Shown here: one piece after another, positions 9,352-17,685 of the stretch
Position numbering within the stretch: the stretch's first letter is position 1
Layout: every line of letters begins with the position of its first letter
DNA from: NZWG01 sp964478995
Lineage (GTDB): Bacteria > Fidelibacterota > Marinisomatia > Marinisomatales > UBA1611
Direction of reading: 5' to 3'
Assembly: GCA_964478995.1 (NCBI GenBank)
Contig: CAYZJY010000015.1
Coordinates: 1-31,917 of the forward strand
DNA: 31,917 nucleotides
Notes under the pieces: model-generated
The model's input: the letters and a program-made list of their open reading frames with translations, nothing else
Told to the model about the DNA's origin: nothing
The model's database searches: none
Translations under genes and position numbers: made by a program

Positions 9352-9504
9352 TGAGTGCACCGTTGTAGGTCTCTTATTACCATAAAATTTGGTTATTCAA
9401 TTTAGGAAGGCACTTTGTATTCGAAAAACAAATTAATTCCCCTTTATTGTATAATTTTTTTTAACATTCCCGACTATAAGAAACCGATAAATAGATCATT
9501 CAGA

Positions 9505-11496
9505 ATGAGTAACAACAAAAATCATCCTATTGGAATGCGACTACGCTATGCAGTGGATAACTTCATGTCCAAAGGAAGTTCGTCTATTTTTCTTGCACTA
9601 CTTGCCTTATTTCTTGTTGGATTTTTGGTTATGGTGGTGGTACGTGGAATCGCAAATTCATTTTTGCCTGATGAAACCCTTAGCAGTTGGGCAGAAATAC
9701 CCTGGCGAGTATATGTCGCTGTAATGGAAGGCTCTGCTGCTGAAACAGATGGTGACAGTAACTGGGCTGCAAAATTGACATCGATACTGGCAGTAATGGT
9801 GGGGCTGATACTCTTTTCTAGCATGGTTGCATTCATCACTAGTGTTTTTGAAGCAAAACTTGATGAGTTAAGACGTGGACGTAGCCTTGTTTTGGAGGAG
9901 GATCATACACTTATTCTTGGTTTTGGCGATAGGATCCTTGAGGTTATTCGTGAACTTATTGAGGCAAATGAATCAGAACCTGATGCCTCCATTGTAATAC
10001 TGGCTGAGAATGATAAGGAAGAGATGGATAATCTCATAAGAGATAATATATCTGATTTTGCAACAACCAGAGTGATCACTAGGTCTGGCGTGGTCACAAA
10101 TATAAACAACCTAAAAAAAGTTATGGCTGAAAATGCCAAATCCATAATCATCATGAACAGTGCCGCAAGTTGGAAGCCTGAGAAAGAAAAAAATCTTGCT
10201 GATGCTCTCGTATTGAAATCCATAATGTCGATCATTGCAGTATGTGAGGGTGATACCCACCCCCCAATTGTAAGTGAAATTCATTCAGACCGTGATCGTG
10301 ATCTAGCAGAGAATATATCCAGCGGAACGGTAAAGGCCTTGAATGAAGTTAGTGTACTATCTAGAATGATAGCTCAATTGGCATTAAGTCGTAATGGCCT
10401 TTCAGTGGTCTATGGTGATATGGTGGGATTTGATGGAAATGAATTCTATTTCTATCAGCCTGATGAAGGATGGGGTGGAGAATTGACATTTGGAGATAGC
10501 CTGAATAGGTTTAAGAGTAGCACTCCCATGGGAATACACAACTCAAAAGGCGAGATCATCTTGAACCCTCCCAAAGAAACACCTTTGAGCGATGATGATG
10601 AACTTATTGTTTTCGCTGAGGATGACTCCACCATATTTTATTTCAATGAGCCCGTGTTTGAACCAACTTTAAATGACATACCTTCTACCATTGTCCAACC
10701 AAGATCCCACAGAGTAGCCCTTCTTAATTGGACAACAAAGACAGCGATCATATTGGAAAAACTTTGCAGTTATCTCCCAGATGGCTCTGAATTATACACA
10801 TATGTATCTACTAAGCTTCCAGAAATGGATGTTTGCAAGGCATCCTTGAACGAGGTTTATCCAGGCATAAATATAATAATGCAAGAAATGGACCTTAATG
10901 ACCTTGGTCGACTTAATGTTATGGAACCTCAAAATTTTGATAGCATACTAATCCTATCACCAGGGGGCAATACCATCGAGGAGATGGATGCAAATGTCAT
11001 ATCCATGTTGATTCGAATCAGACAGATCCTAATTTCGAAAAACCAAGTTCAAAATAATAAAGATACCGGAGTAAAATGGCCGAAACTGATAACGGAAGTA
11101 ATGGACAGTGAAAACATAGACATAATCTTGAATAGTGGTGTTAAGGACTTTATGGTCTCAAACCAATTTGTTTCACAAATAATGGCTCAGGTATCGGAAG
11201 AGCCAATGGCCTTGGATGTTTATGATGACCTATTCCAGTCAGAGGGTAGTGAACTATACATAAAACCAGCATCTTATTATTTTGACTTTAATGATAATGA
11301 ATCAATAACCATTCCTTATGGGGAGTGTGTACAAGCAGCCAGACTTCGTAATGAAGTAATATTAGGCGTTCAAATTCATACCGACCAAAACAATAAAGAA
11401 AACATGTTTGGCATTGCATTGATCCCAAATAAGGATGACGTATTTACTCTGTCAGCCAAAGATGGCTTGATCTCATTGGCAGAAGACGAGACATAG
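9505..11496 (+). CDS. CASTOR/POLLUX-like ion channel with RCK/TrkA-N-type domains
   Basis: Predicted membrane ion channel related to plant CASTOR/POLLUX (DMI1) and their bacterial relatives. From the chosen ATG it has 663 residues. MRLRYAVDNFMSKG (11-24) is the conserved N-terminal block of the family, followed by TM1 (about 27-48), a pore-like stretch with PWRVYVAVMEG (66-76), TM2 (about 92-114) and a large cytoplasmic part. LILGFGDRILEVIREL (136-151) looks like the nucleotide-binding turn of an RCK domain, and a second such half follows from about 410. There is no TVGYG potassium filter, as expected for CASTOR-type pores. An in-frame TTG at 9415, 4 nt after AGGAAGG, would add 30 residues with no family resemblance, so I prefer 9505. 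selD begins 22 nt downstream and is probably co-transcribed. Ion selectivity is not readable from sequence. Confidence 0.8.
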   Translation: MSNNKNHPIGMRLRYAVDNFMSKGSSSIFLALLALFLVGFLVMVVVRGIANSFLPDETLSSWAEIPWRVYVAVMEGSAAETDGDSNWAAKLTSILAVMVGLILFSSMVAFITSVFEAKLDELRRGRSLVLEEDHTLILGFGDRILEVIRELIEANESEPDASIVILAENDKEEMDNLIRDNISDFATTRVITRSGVVTNINNLKKVMAENAKSIIIMNSAASWKPEKEKNLADALVLKSIMSIIAVCEGDTHPPIVSEIHSDRDRDLAENISSGTVKALNEVSVLSRMIAQLALSRNGLSVVYGDMVGFDGNEFYFYQPDEGWGGELTFGDSLNRFKSSTPMGIHNSKGEIILNPPKETPLSDDDELIVFAEDDSTIFYFNEPVFEPTLNDIPSTIVQPRSHRVALLNWTTKTAIILEKLCSYLPDGSELYTYVSTKLPEMDVCKASLNEVYPGINIIMQEMDLNDLGRLNVMEPQNFDSILILSPGGNTIEEMDANVISMLIRIRQILISKNQVQNNKDTGVKWPKLITEVMDSENIDIILNSGVKDFMVSNQFVSQIMAQVSEEPMALDVYDDLFQSEGSELYIKPASYYFDFNDNESITIPYGECVQAARLRNEVILGVQIHTDQNNKENMFGIALIPNKDDVFTLSAKDGLISLAEDET

Positions 11497-11518
11497 ACCC
11501 AAGCAAAATTAATTTACC

Positions 11519-12556
11519 ATGAAAGATAGAGATAAAATAAGACTCACGACCTTGAGCCATGGCTCAGGTTGAGCCTGCAAGATAGGTCCAGAGGATCTAG
11601 CCCAGGTACTGGGTGATCTTAAGGTTAAATCACATCCATCCGTCATCCTGAACCATGAAGGTGCTGATGATGCCGCAGTGGTGCGTCTAAGCAGTGGGAA
11701 ATTAATCGTACAAACTGTGGATTTTTTTACACCAATCGTTGATGACCCTTATCAATTTGGTCAAATCGCTGCAGCAAACTCATTATCAGATATTTATGCA
11801 ATGGGAGCAAAGCCACTATTCGCCCTTAACATAGTCGGATATCCAATTAATGATCTACCTAAAAACATTCTGACTGAGATATTGCAAGGTGGTGCAGATA
11901 AAGCAGAAGAGGCTGGCATTCCAATAGTTGGTGGACATTCAGTGGATGACAAAGAACCCAAATACGGTCTTGTTGTAACTGGAGAAATTGAGGAAGATAA
12001 GATCTGGAAAAATTCTGGAGCCAATATCGGAGATGCATTGGTCTTGACAAAACCTCTAGGCACAGGTGTCATAGCAACAGCAATAAAAAAAGGAAGTATC
12101 TCGCAAAGGGACATAGAATTAGCAGTTGAGTCAATGGCCAGTTTGAATAGCGAATCTGCCGATACTCTTAAAGGGTATAACGCCAACGCTGTAACAGATG
12201 TAACTGGGTTTGGGTTACTCGGGCACCTAAAGGAAATGTGCGATAATAGCAGTGTATCAGCAGAAATAAATTTCCATGATCTTGAGTTCCTTCCTTCTGC
12301 CTTTGAGTTAGCAATGGAAGGCATAATCCCTGGAGGAACAAAAAGGAACTTGAATTATTTAAGGGAATTTGTCTCTTTCAATGACAACCTGGATCAAACT
12401 CAACAATTACTTGCAGCAGACGCTCAAACAAGTGGAGGACTCCTTATCTCACTACCAGTTGATGAGGCAAGATCATTTATCAAAGACCTCAATGATAAAC
12501 CCACCATCATTGGACAAATAACCAAAAAACAGCCGTACCTCATAAGAGTAAATTGA
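11519..12556 (+). CDS. selD: selenide, water dikinase (selenophosphate synthetase), selenocysteine-containing
   Basis: Makes selenophosphate from selenide and ATP for selenocysteine and selenouridine synthesis. An ordinary reading would start at a GTG near 11678, but the true frame begins at the ATG at 11519 and crosses an in-frame TGA at 11570-11572. The peptide reads HGSG-U-ACKIGPEDL, placing Sec18 where E. coli SelD has catalytic Cys17, with the essential Lys at 21 (Lys20 in E. coli). The resulting 345 residues match the family length, and GADDAAV, the glycine-rich VGGHSVDD and VTDVTGFGLLGH follow in order. A candidate SECIS hairpin lies directly after the UGA. Readthrough needs SelA, SelB and tRNA-Sec, none of which are in the window. 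The gene sits between the channel and the suf operon. A sequencing error or pseudogene is unlikely, because everything around the codon is conserved. Confidence 0.94.
11570..11607 (+). promoter_or_regulatory. candidate bacterial SECIS element in selD
   Basis: The UGA (11570-11572) is followed by an outer stem GCCTG (11573-11577) / CAGGT (11603-11607), an internal loop, an upper stem AGAT (11580-11583) / ATCT (11595-11598), and an 11-nt loop that begins AGGTCC. Bacterial SECIS elements sit just 3' of the UGA inside the coding region and show a G-rich GGU-type apical loop bound by SelB, as here. A competing fold pairs GGTCC with GGATC around an AGA loop. I drew the fold by eye, not by energy calculation. 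Confidence 0.6.
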
Positions 12557-12561
12557 GTTAT

Positions 12562-12582
12562 ATACGACAATTTTTGTCGTAT
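12562..12582. promoter_or_regulatory. perfect inverted repeat between selD and the rrf2-suf operon (operator and/or terminator)
   Basis: Arms ATACGACAA and TTGTCGTAT (9 bp each, no mismatch) surround a TTT spacer, 5 nt after the selD stop and 57 nt before the rrf2 ATG. The core GAC-N7-GTC with outer ATA and TAT half-ends has the same central spacing as the E. coli IscR type 1 site, although the flank between ATA and GAC is shorter (1 nt against 3). I infer an operator for the adjacent Rrf2 regulator, giving autoregulation. It could also fold as a 9-bp hairpin and end selD transcripts, although only a short, interrupted T-run follows. Confidence 0.6.
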
Positions 12583-12639
12583 TTATATGTTGTTTCATTC
12601 CATCCACGTAATTTAATTTCCATCTGGGATTAGATAATC

Positions 12640-13041
12640 ATGTTAAAGATAAGTCGTAAAGTTGAATATGCCCTGATTGCATTACGTCATTTTCAGAGTC
12701 AAGATCGGGACAAACTCACATCCGCCAAAGAACTGGCAAATACATATGGAGTTCCTCAGGAACTCTTAGCGAAAGTATTGCAAAGGCTAGCAAGAAATGA
12801 AATCATTCATGCAGTAAAGGGCCCTAGTGGTGGTTATCGCTTATCGATCGATCCAGAGACCATCAAGATGACCGAATTTTTCGAGATCATGGAAGGTCCC
12901 ATGGGTATAATGGATTGTTATTTTGATTCAGGTTGCAACCAAATGGATGGCTGCACCATACGTAGACCAATCAATCGTATCAATGATTCAATTCGAGACA
13001 TGTTCAATAACATGACACTCGCAGAGGTGACACACTCATGA
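12640..13041 (+). CDS. Rrf2-family iron-sulfur transcription regulator, IscR-like
   Basis: 133-residue winged-helix regulator that probably senses Fe-S or iron status and controls the suf genes behind it. The N-terminal helix-turn-helix (about 1-60) starts with ISRKVEYALIAL and has the typical GPSGGYRL wing (61-68). Three cysteines at 93, 99 and 105 form CX5CX5C, the same spacing and almost the same positions as Cys92/98/104 of E. coli IscR, which bind [2Fe-2S]. The His that serves as fourth ligand in IscR (three residues after the last Cys) is Arg108 here. The gene is first in the suf operon, follows a perfect palindrome, and overlaps the next gene by 4 nt. Confidence 0.9.
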   Translation: MLKISRKVEYALIALRHFQSQDRDKLTSAKELANTYGVPQELLAKVLQRLARNEIIHAVKGPSGGYRLSIDPETIKMTEFFEIMEGPMGIMDCYFDSGCNQMDGCTIRRPINRINDSIRDMFNNMTLAEVTHS

Positions 13042-13400
13042 GTTTAGAAAAAAAAATAATAGAGGTATTAAAGTCATGCCATGACCCGGAAATACCACTG
13101 GACCTATGGAGCCTAGGCTTGATCTACGATATTAACATATCGGATAGAAAAGATTCTGGACATGACATTAACATAACAATGTCACTGACCACTCCTGGAT
13201 GTAGCATGGGGCAGCACATGGCAGATGACATAAAAGAAAAAGTCTCAAAATTAGAGGAAGTGAACCAAGTCCATGTAGCGATAACATTTGACCCTCCCTG
13301 GAATCCAGAATTGATGACCGATGAAGCTCGAGAGAAACTTGGTTTTGGGTCGGTAAGTCAATCAACCAAGACACAGAAAATTGAAACGGAGTGGGAATAA
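13038..13400 (+). CDS. short DUF59 / MIP18-family SUF-associated protein
   Basis: 120-residue DUF59 protein of the kind found in SUF operons, thought to help mature Fe-S proteins. DPEIP (16-20), WSLGLIYDI (24-32) and TTPGCSMG (51-58, with the conserved Cys55) are the family marks, and the C-terminal FDPPWNPELMT block is also typical. The start overlaps the rrf2 stop (ATGA type), so the regulator and this gene are coupled. A second, longer DUF59 protein lies in the same operon at 17682. The last ~20 residues are polar and not conserved in the family. The mechanism is not settled for the family. Confidence 0.88.
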   Translation: MSLEKKIIEVLKSCHDPEIPLDLWSLGLIYDINISDRKDSGHDINITMSLTTPGCSMGQHMADDIKEKVSKLEEVNQVHVAITFDPPWNPELMTDEAREKLGFGSVSQSTKTQKIETEWE

Positions 13401-13784
13401 ATGAGTAGTTCAATACAAGATAAATCACTGGAACAGAGACAAGATGAGTTTCAAAATGCAACAATAACCGCAACTAGATCTGCAGTAAAGCGTCTTAGGG
13501 CAGTCATGGACTCAGATGGAAAAAATAACCATTTTTTGCGTATGTCTGTCGAGGGTGGTGGTTGCTCAGGAATGACATATAAAATGGACTTTGAAGATAA
13601 AAAAGGCGAGTACGATAAAGAGTTCAGATCAAACGGACTAACCATAGTGTGTGATCTAAAGAGTTGGCTATATCTAAAGGATGTTGAGATAGACTATTCA
13701 GATGACTTGTTAAATGGTGGATTCCAGATAAAAAATCCGAATGCAGAACGTACCTGTGGCTGCGGCACCAGTTTTTCTGCTTAA
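13401..13784 (+). CDS. sufA: A-type Fe-S carrier (HesB/IscA/SufA family)
   Basis: 127-residue scaffold or carrier that moves [2Fe-2S]/[4Fe-4S] clusters from SufBCD to target proteins. The three cluster-binding cysteines are present: Cys55 in GGGCSGMTY, and Cys119 and Cys121 in RTCGCGTSF. The first ~20 residues are an uncharacteristic polar extension before the core (ITATRSAVKRL). Its ATG follows the preceding stop codon directly, with zero spacing. It is separated from sufB by 33 nt, the longest gap within the suf genes, an AT-rich stretch where I see no hairpin. Confidence 0.9.
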   Translation: MSSSIQDKSLEQRQDEFQNATITATRSAVKRLRAVMDSDGKNNHFLRMSVEGGGCSGMTYKMDFEDKKGEYDKEFRSNGLTIVCDLKSWLYLKDVEIDYSDDLLNGGFQIKNPNAERTCGCGTSFSA

Positions 13785-13817
13785 TCCCCTTTATAATAAA
13801 TCAATTAATATAACATA

Positions 13818-15263
13818 ATGTCTAATGAACAGAAGATAATTGACTCAAATCTTGAAAAAGATTATGAATATGGATTCGTAACCGATATTGAATCTGAGAC
13901 CATACCCCCTGGTCTTAATGAGGATGTGATAAAAACGATCTCAAGAAAAAAGAATGAGCCAGACTGGCTGCTGGATTGGCGTTTGAAGTCTTATCGTCAT
14001 TGGCTAAAAAAGGAAGATCCAAATTGGGCTAACATTCAATATCCTGAAATAGACTATCAGGCAATAAGTTATTTTTCAGCACCAAAGAGAAAAGAACTAT
14101 CTAGTTTGGACGAGGTTGACCCAGAGTTATTGGAAACGTATAACAAACTTGGGATTCCTCTTGAGGAACAAAAAATGCTATCTGGCGTTGCAGTTGATGC
14201 TGTATTTGATAGTGTTTCTATCGCCACAACATTCAAAGAAGAATTAAAGAAGGCAGGCGTAATATTTTGCAGTTTCTCGGAGGCTGTTCAGGAGCATCCT
14301 GATCTTATAAAAAAATATTTGGGAACAGTGGTCCCATCTACTGATAATTATTTTGCAACTTTGAACTCTGCTGTTTTCACCGATGGCTCCTTCGTTTATG
14401 TTCCTAAAGGTGTAAAGTGCCCCATGGAACTTTCGACTTATTTTAGGATTAACGAGGCAAATACAGGACAATTTGAGAGGACACTGATCATTGCTGATGA
14501 AGGCAGCCATGTCAGTTACCTCGAAGGTTGTACTGCGCCAATGAGAGATGAGAACCAGTTGCATGCCGCAGTGGTAGAACTCGTTGCTCATAAAGACGCT
14601 ACCATAAAATATTCTACGGTACAGAATTGGTATCCTGGCCATCCTAAGACGGGGCAGGGTGGGATTTATAATTTTGTTACGAAACGAGGAACCTGCCTAG
14701 GAGAGAATTCAAGGATATCTTGGACTCAAGTAGAAACGGGATCTGCTGTTACCTGGAAATACCCCTCATGCATCCTGAAAGGGGATGGTTCAGTTGGAGA
14801 ATTTTATTCAGTAGCCGTAACAAATAATCATCAGCAGGCTGATACCGGCACTAAAATGATCCATCTAGGCAAAAATACCAAGAGCACCATTATTTCCAAG
14901 GGCATCTCTGCAGGAAAAGGCCAGCAGACATACAGAGGAGAAGTAAAGATAATGAAAGGTGCAGACCATGCCAGGAATTTCTCACAATGTGATTCCATCT
15001 TGATAGGTGGCACTTGCGGAGCACATACTTTCCCTTATATTGATGTAAGAAATCCATCAGCAAAAATGGAGCATGAGGCTACCACGTCAAATATTGGAGA
15101 AGATCAATTGTTCTACTGTAATCAGAGAGGCATTTCTTCAGAAGATGCTGTATCAATGATCGTTAATGGATTTTGCAAAGAGGTCTTCAATGAATTGCCA
15201 ATGGAGTTTGCTGTTGAGGCAACAAAACTCATGGAGGTCACTTTAGAAGGTAGCGTTGGATAA
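13818..15263 (+). CDS. sufB: Fe-S assembly scaffold SufB
   Basis: Core scaffold of the SufBC2D complex, where persulfide sulfur and iron are built into nascent clusters. The 481 residues align with the 495-residue E. coli protein. Cys391 in SQCDS and Glu420 in MEHEATTS fall exactly 14 residues before E. coli Cys405 and Glu434, the ligands thought to form the cluster, matching the difference in length. The C-terminal block DQLFYCNQRG...VNGFCKEVFNELPMEFAVEA is the SufB/D interface region. It lies 15 nt upstream of sufC. Confidence 0.97.
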   Translation: MSNEQKIIDSNLEKDYEYGFVTDIESETIPPGLNEDVIKTISRKKNEPDWLLDWRLKSYRHWLKKEDPNWANIQYPEIDYQAISYFSAPKRKELSSLDEVDPELLETYNKLGIPLEEQKMLSGVAVDAVFDSVSIATTFKEELKKAGVIFCSFSEAVQEHPDLIKKYLGTVVPSTDNYFATLNSAVFTDGSFVYVPKGVKCPMELSTYFRINEANTGQFERTLIIADEGSHVSYLEGCTAPMRDENQLHAAVVELVAHKDATIKYSTVQNWYPGHPKTGQGGIYNFVTKRGTCLGENSRISWTQVETGSAVTWKYPSCILKGDGSVGEFYSVAVTNNHQQADTGTKMIHLGKNTKSTIISKGISAGKGQQTYRGEVKIMKGADHARNFSQCDSILIGGTCGAHTFPYIDVRNPSAKMEHEATTSNIGEDQLFYCNQRGISSEDAVSMIVNGFCKEVFNELPMEFAVEATKLMEVTLEGSVG

Positions 15264-15278
15264 CATGGAAAATAAAAG

Positions 15279-16016
15279 ATGCTAAAAATAAAAAACCTCC
15301 ATGCTGGAGTTGATGATAAGGAAATACTGAAGGGGTTAGACCTTTCCATAAAACCAGGCGAGATGCATGCGGTAATGGGACGCAACGGGTCAGGAAAGAG
15401 TACGCTATCCAATGTGATCACTGGTAAGGATGGGTACACCATAACAAAAGGTGATATTAAATATAATAATGAATCAATCATTGATTGGGCACCAGAGAAA
15501 AGGGCTCTGGCAGGAATATTCATGTCATTCCAATATCCAGTTATTATGCCTGGAGTGAATAATACCTATTTTCTAAAGGCTGCATTGAATACAAAGCGCA
15601 AACATTCTGGAAAAAAAGAATTGGACGCTGCTGAATTTTTAAAAATAGTGAAGAACAAGCTAAATGAATTAGACATGGACACATCCTATTTGCAGCGCGC
15701 GGTCAACGAAGGTTTTTCTGGCGGTGAAAAAAAACGCAATGAAATACTGCAAATGCTTACACTTGAGCCTGAACTAGTGATCATGGATGAAACGGATTCT
15801 GGGTTGGATATTGATGCATTGAAGATCATTGCAAATGGCGTTAATAAATTTCGTGATCCTGAACGATCATTTCTTGTCATAACGCACTACCAACGTCTAT
15901 TGAGATATATTGAGCCAGATGTGGTTCATGTATTGATCGATGGGAAGATCGTTCGGTCAGGTGACAAGGAACTGGCATCGGAGTTAGAGGAAAAAGGATA
16001 TCAATGGCTCGAATAA
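15279..16016 (+). CDS. sufC: SufC ATPase
   Basis: Cytosolic ABC-type ATPase (245 residues) that drives conformational change in SufBC2D. Walker A is GRNGSGKS (34-41), the Q-loop lies near SFQYP, the signature SGGEKK is at 147-152, and Walker B with catalytic Glu is LVIMDE (166-171), followed by the SufC-typical TDSGLD. The late histidine is in VITHYQRLL. It overlaps sufD by 13 nt, which supports coupled translation. Confidence 0.97.
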   Translation: MLKIKNLHAGVDDKEILKGLDLSIKPGEMHAVMGRNGSGKSTLSNVITGKDGYTITKGDIKYNNESIIDWAPEKRALAGIFMSFQYPVIMPGVNNTYFLKAALNTKRKHSGKKELDAAEFLKIVKNKLNELDMDTSYLQRAVNEGFSGGEKKRNEILQMLTLEPELVIMDETDSGLDIDALKIIANGVNKFRDPERSFLVITHYQRLLRYIEPDVVHVLIDGKIVRSGDKELASELEEKGYQWLE

Positions 16017-17281
16017 TGATGCCTAACTATTTGCAAACAGAGTTTGACAAATTACTTGATCGAGAGTATTTCTCAAAAGAGGTACATCCCTTAAGAAAAA
16101 TGGCCTATGACAACCTCCTTCGAAAAGGCCTTCCAAATAAGAAATGTGAAGACTGGAGGTTCACAGATCTATCAGCCATCAGAGCAGGTGACTTTCGAAT
16201 ATCAGAGATCGGGGATGGTCCTAAAAAAGATATAAGAGTATCAGATCATGGACTTGAATCATTAGATACGATCGTCATCTACAACGGCCATTTCCAAAAA
16301 AACATATCATCAGTTCCAGAGGGTATCACACTTCTATCAAACATAGATTACATGAAAAATAATGGCTGGTCTGTAGAGCAACCAGAGATGACATCTTTTG
16401 ACCTTTTGAATTCAGCCTTCATGGACAGTGGGGTCTCTTTAGTGATCAAAGAAAAAACAAATATCGAAGTACCTTTAAGAATACTATTCATATGTTCTGG
16501 AAATGACAATATAATGATAACCCCAAGAATTCATCTTGACCTTGGAGAATCAAGTTCATTGACCCTAGTAGAACAACATGAAGGAAACTGTGATGAATAC
16601 TTTTATAATGGATCGATGATCGTCAATATTGAAGATGATGCCAGTCTTGATCATGTTAGAATCCAGAACAATTCTAAAAAGACGATCAACATGTGCAATC
16701 TCCATGTACAACAAAATTCAAGATCAAACTATTCATTTAGCCAATTTGCATTTGGAGGAATACTAGGCAGGATCAACCTTAACGCAAACTTGATTGGTGA
16801 GGGCGTTAATTGTTCTCTAAATGGACTAAGTCTATCAAATGACAAGCAGCATTCAGACGCGCATGTCATAACCAATCACCATGCCGCTCATTGCACGAGT
16901 TCTCAAAATTTCAAGTCCATATTGAAAGATAGATCCTCTGGTGTGTTCAACGGACGTTCGATCGTACATGAAGGGGCAGAAAAAACTGATTCTAGTCAAT
17001 CAAATAATAACCTGTTACTATCTCAAGATGCACTTATGAATTCCAACCCTCAACTTGAGATCTATACAGATGATGTAAAATGCTCACATGGGTCAACAAC
17101 AGGCGCACTTGAGTCAGATGCTCTTTTTTATGTTCAGTCCCGTGGAATAGATGAAACATCAGCTAGAGAACTTTTGGTACGTGGCTTCGCTTCTGAAATA
17201 ATTGACATGATCAGAGATAATGAAATACGAGATCATGTCATAGGCCATTTTGATACATGGTTGAATGGGAATGACCAATGA
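16004..17281 (+). CDS. sufD: SufD, partner subunit of the SufBC2D complex
   Basis: 425-residue SufB paralogue that forms the heterodimer with SufB and is needed for iron entry. The protein has the right-handed beta-helix core and the C-terminal block VHEGAEKTDSSQSNNNLLLS, then KCSHGSTTG with His362 (E. coli SufD His360). The start at 16004 lies inside sufC; a second Met five codons on (MPNYLQ) is an alternative start. The conserved N-terminal segment KCEDWRFTDL begins about residue 47. It overlaps sufE by 4 nt. Confidence 0.95.
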   Translation: MARIMMPNYLQTEFDKLLDREYFSKEVHPLRKMAYDNLLRKGLPNKKCEDWRFTDLSAIRAGDFRISEIGDGPKKDIRVSDHGLESLDTIVIYNGHFQKNISSVPEGITLLSNIDYMKNNGWSVEQPEMTSFDLLNSAFMDSGVSLVIKEKTNIEVPLRILFICSGNDNIMITPRIHLDLGESSSLTLVEQHEGNCDEYFYNGSMIVNIEDDASLDHVRIQNNSKKTINMCNLHVQQNSRSNYSFSQFAFGGILGRINLNANLIGEGVNCSLNGLSLSNDKQHSDAHVITNHHAAHCTSSQNFKSILKDRSSGVFNGRSIVHEGAEKTDSSQSNNNLLLSQDALMNSNPQLEIYTDDVKCSHGSTTGALESDALFYVQSRGIDETSARELLVRGFASEIIDMIRDNEIRDHVIGHFDTWLNGNDQ

Positions 17282-17685
17282 GTATCAAAACAGAGTTAAA
17301 CAACTTAAGAGAGACATTCCTGCTCTTTGAAGACCCAAAAGATAAATTTGTTCAATTGATGGACATGGCAAAGGAATCAGGAAGACTAAGTGAAATGGAA
17401 AAAATAGATGCTAATAAGATACATGGGTGCACATCTCAGGCATGGGTAATTGCTGATTCTAATGGTGATAACACATATACATTCAGAGCAGATTCGGATG
17501 CCTTGATCGTAAGAGGTCTATTGACGATATTAGAAAGAGCCTTCACTGGTCAGCCCATAGATGAGATCCTTACCATGAATAGCAATGACATACTTTATGA
17601 AGTTGGACTAGATAGATCCATTACTAGCCAAAGAACAAATGGTTTTTCCAGTGCCGTTGTAAAGATCCAAGATCTTGTAAGATGA
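17278..17685 (+). CDS. sufE: SufE sulfur acceptor
   Basis: 135-residue partner of SufS that takes the persulfide and passes it to SufB. The acceptor cysteine is Cys51 in KIHGCTSQAWV, the same number as in E. coli SufE. The block ADSDALIVRGLLTILERAFTGQ is the usual hydrophobic core. It has 4-nt overlaps with both sufD and sufT, so the whole stretch is probably one translationally coupled message. Confidence 0.95.
   Translation: MSIKTELNNLRETFLLFEDPKDKFVQLMDMAKESGRLSEMEKIDANKIHGCTSQAWVIADSNGDNTYTFRADSDALIVRGLLTILERAFTGQPIDEILTMNSNDILYEVGLDRSITSQRTNGFSSAVVKIQDLVR

Noticed and set aside
11519..11677. selD as a frameshifted or truncated pseudogene starting at a GTG near 11678
   Set aside because: The upstream frame holds conserved SelD sequence on both sides of one UGA, and the UGA falls exactly on the catalytic Cys/Sec position, so it is recoding, not decay.
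11794..12324. Long open frame on the minus strand opposite selD
   Set aside because: No known motif, no start signal, and it lies wholly within a well-conserved gene on the other strand; it is a shadow of the coding strand composition.
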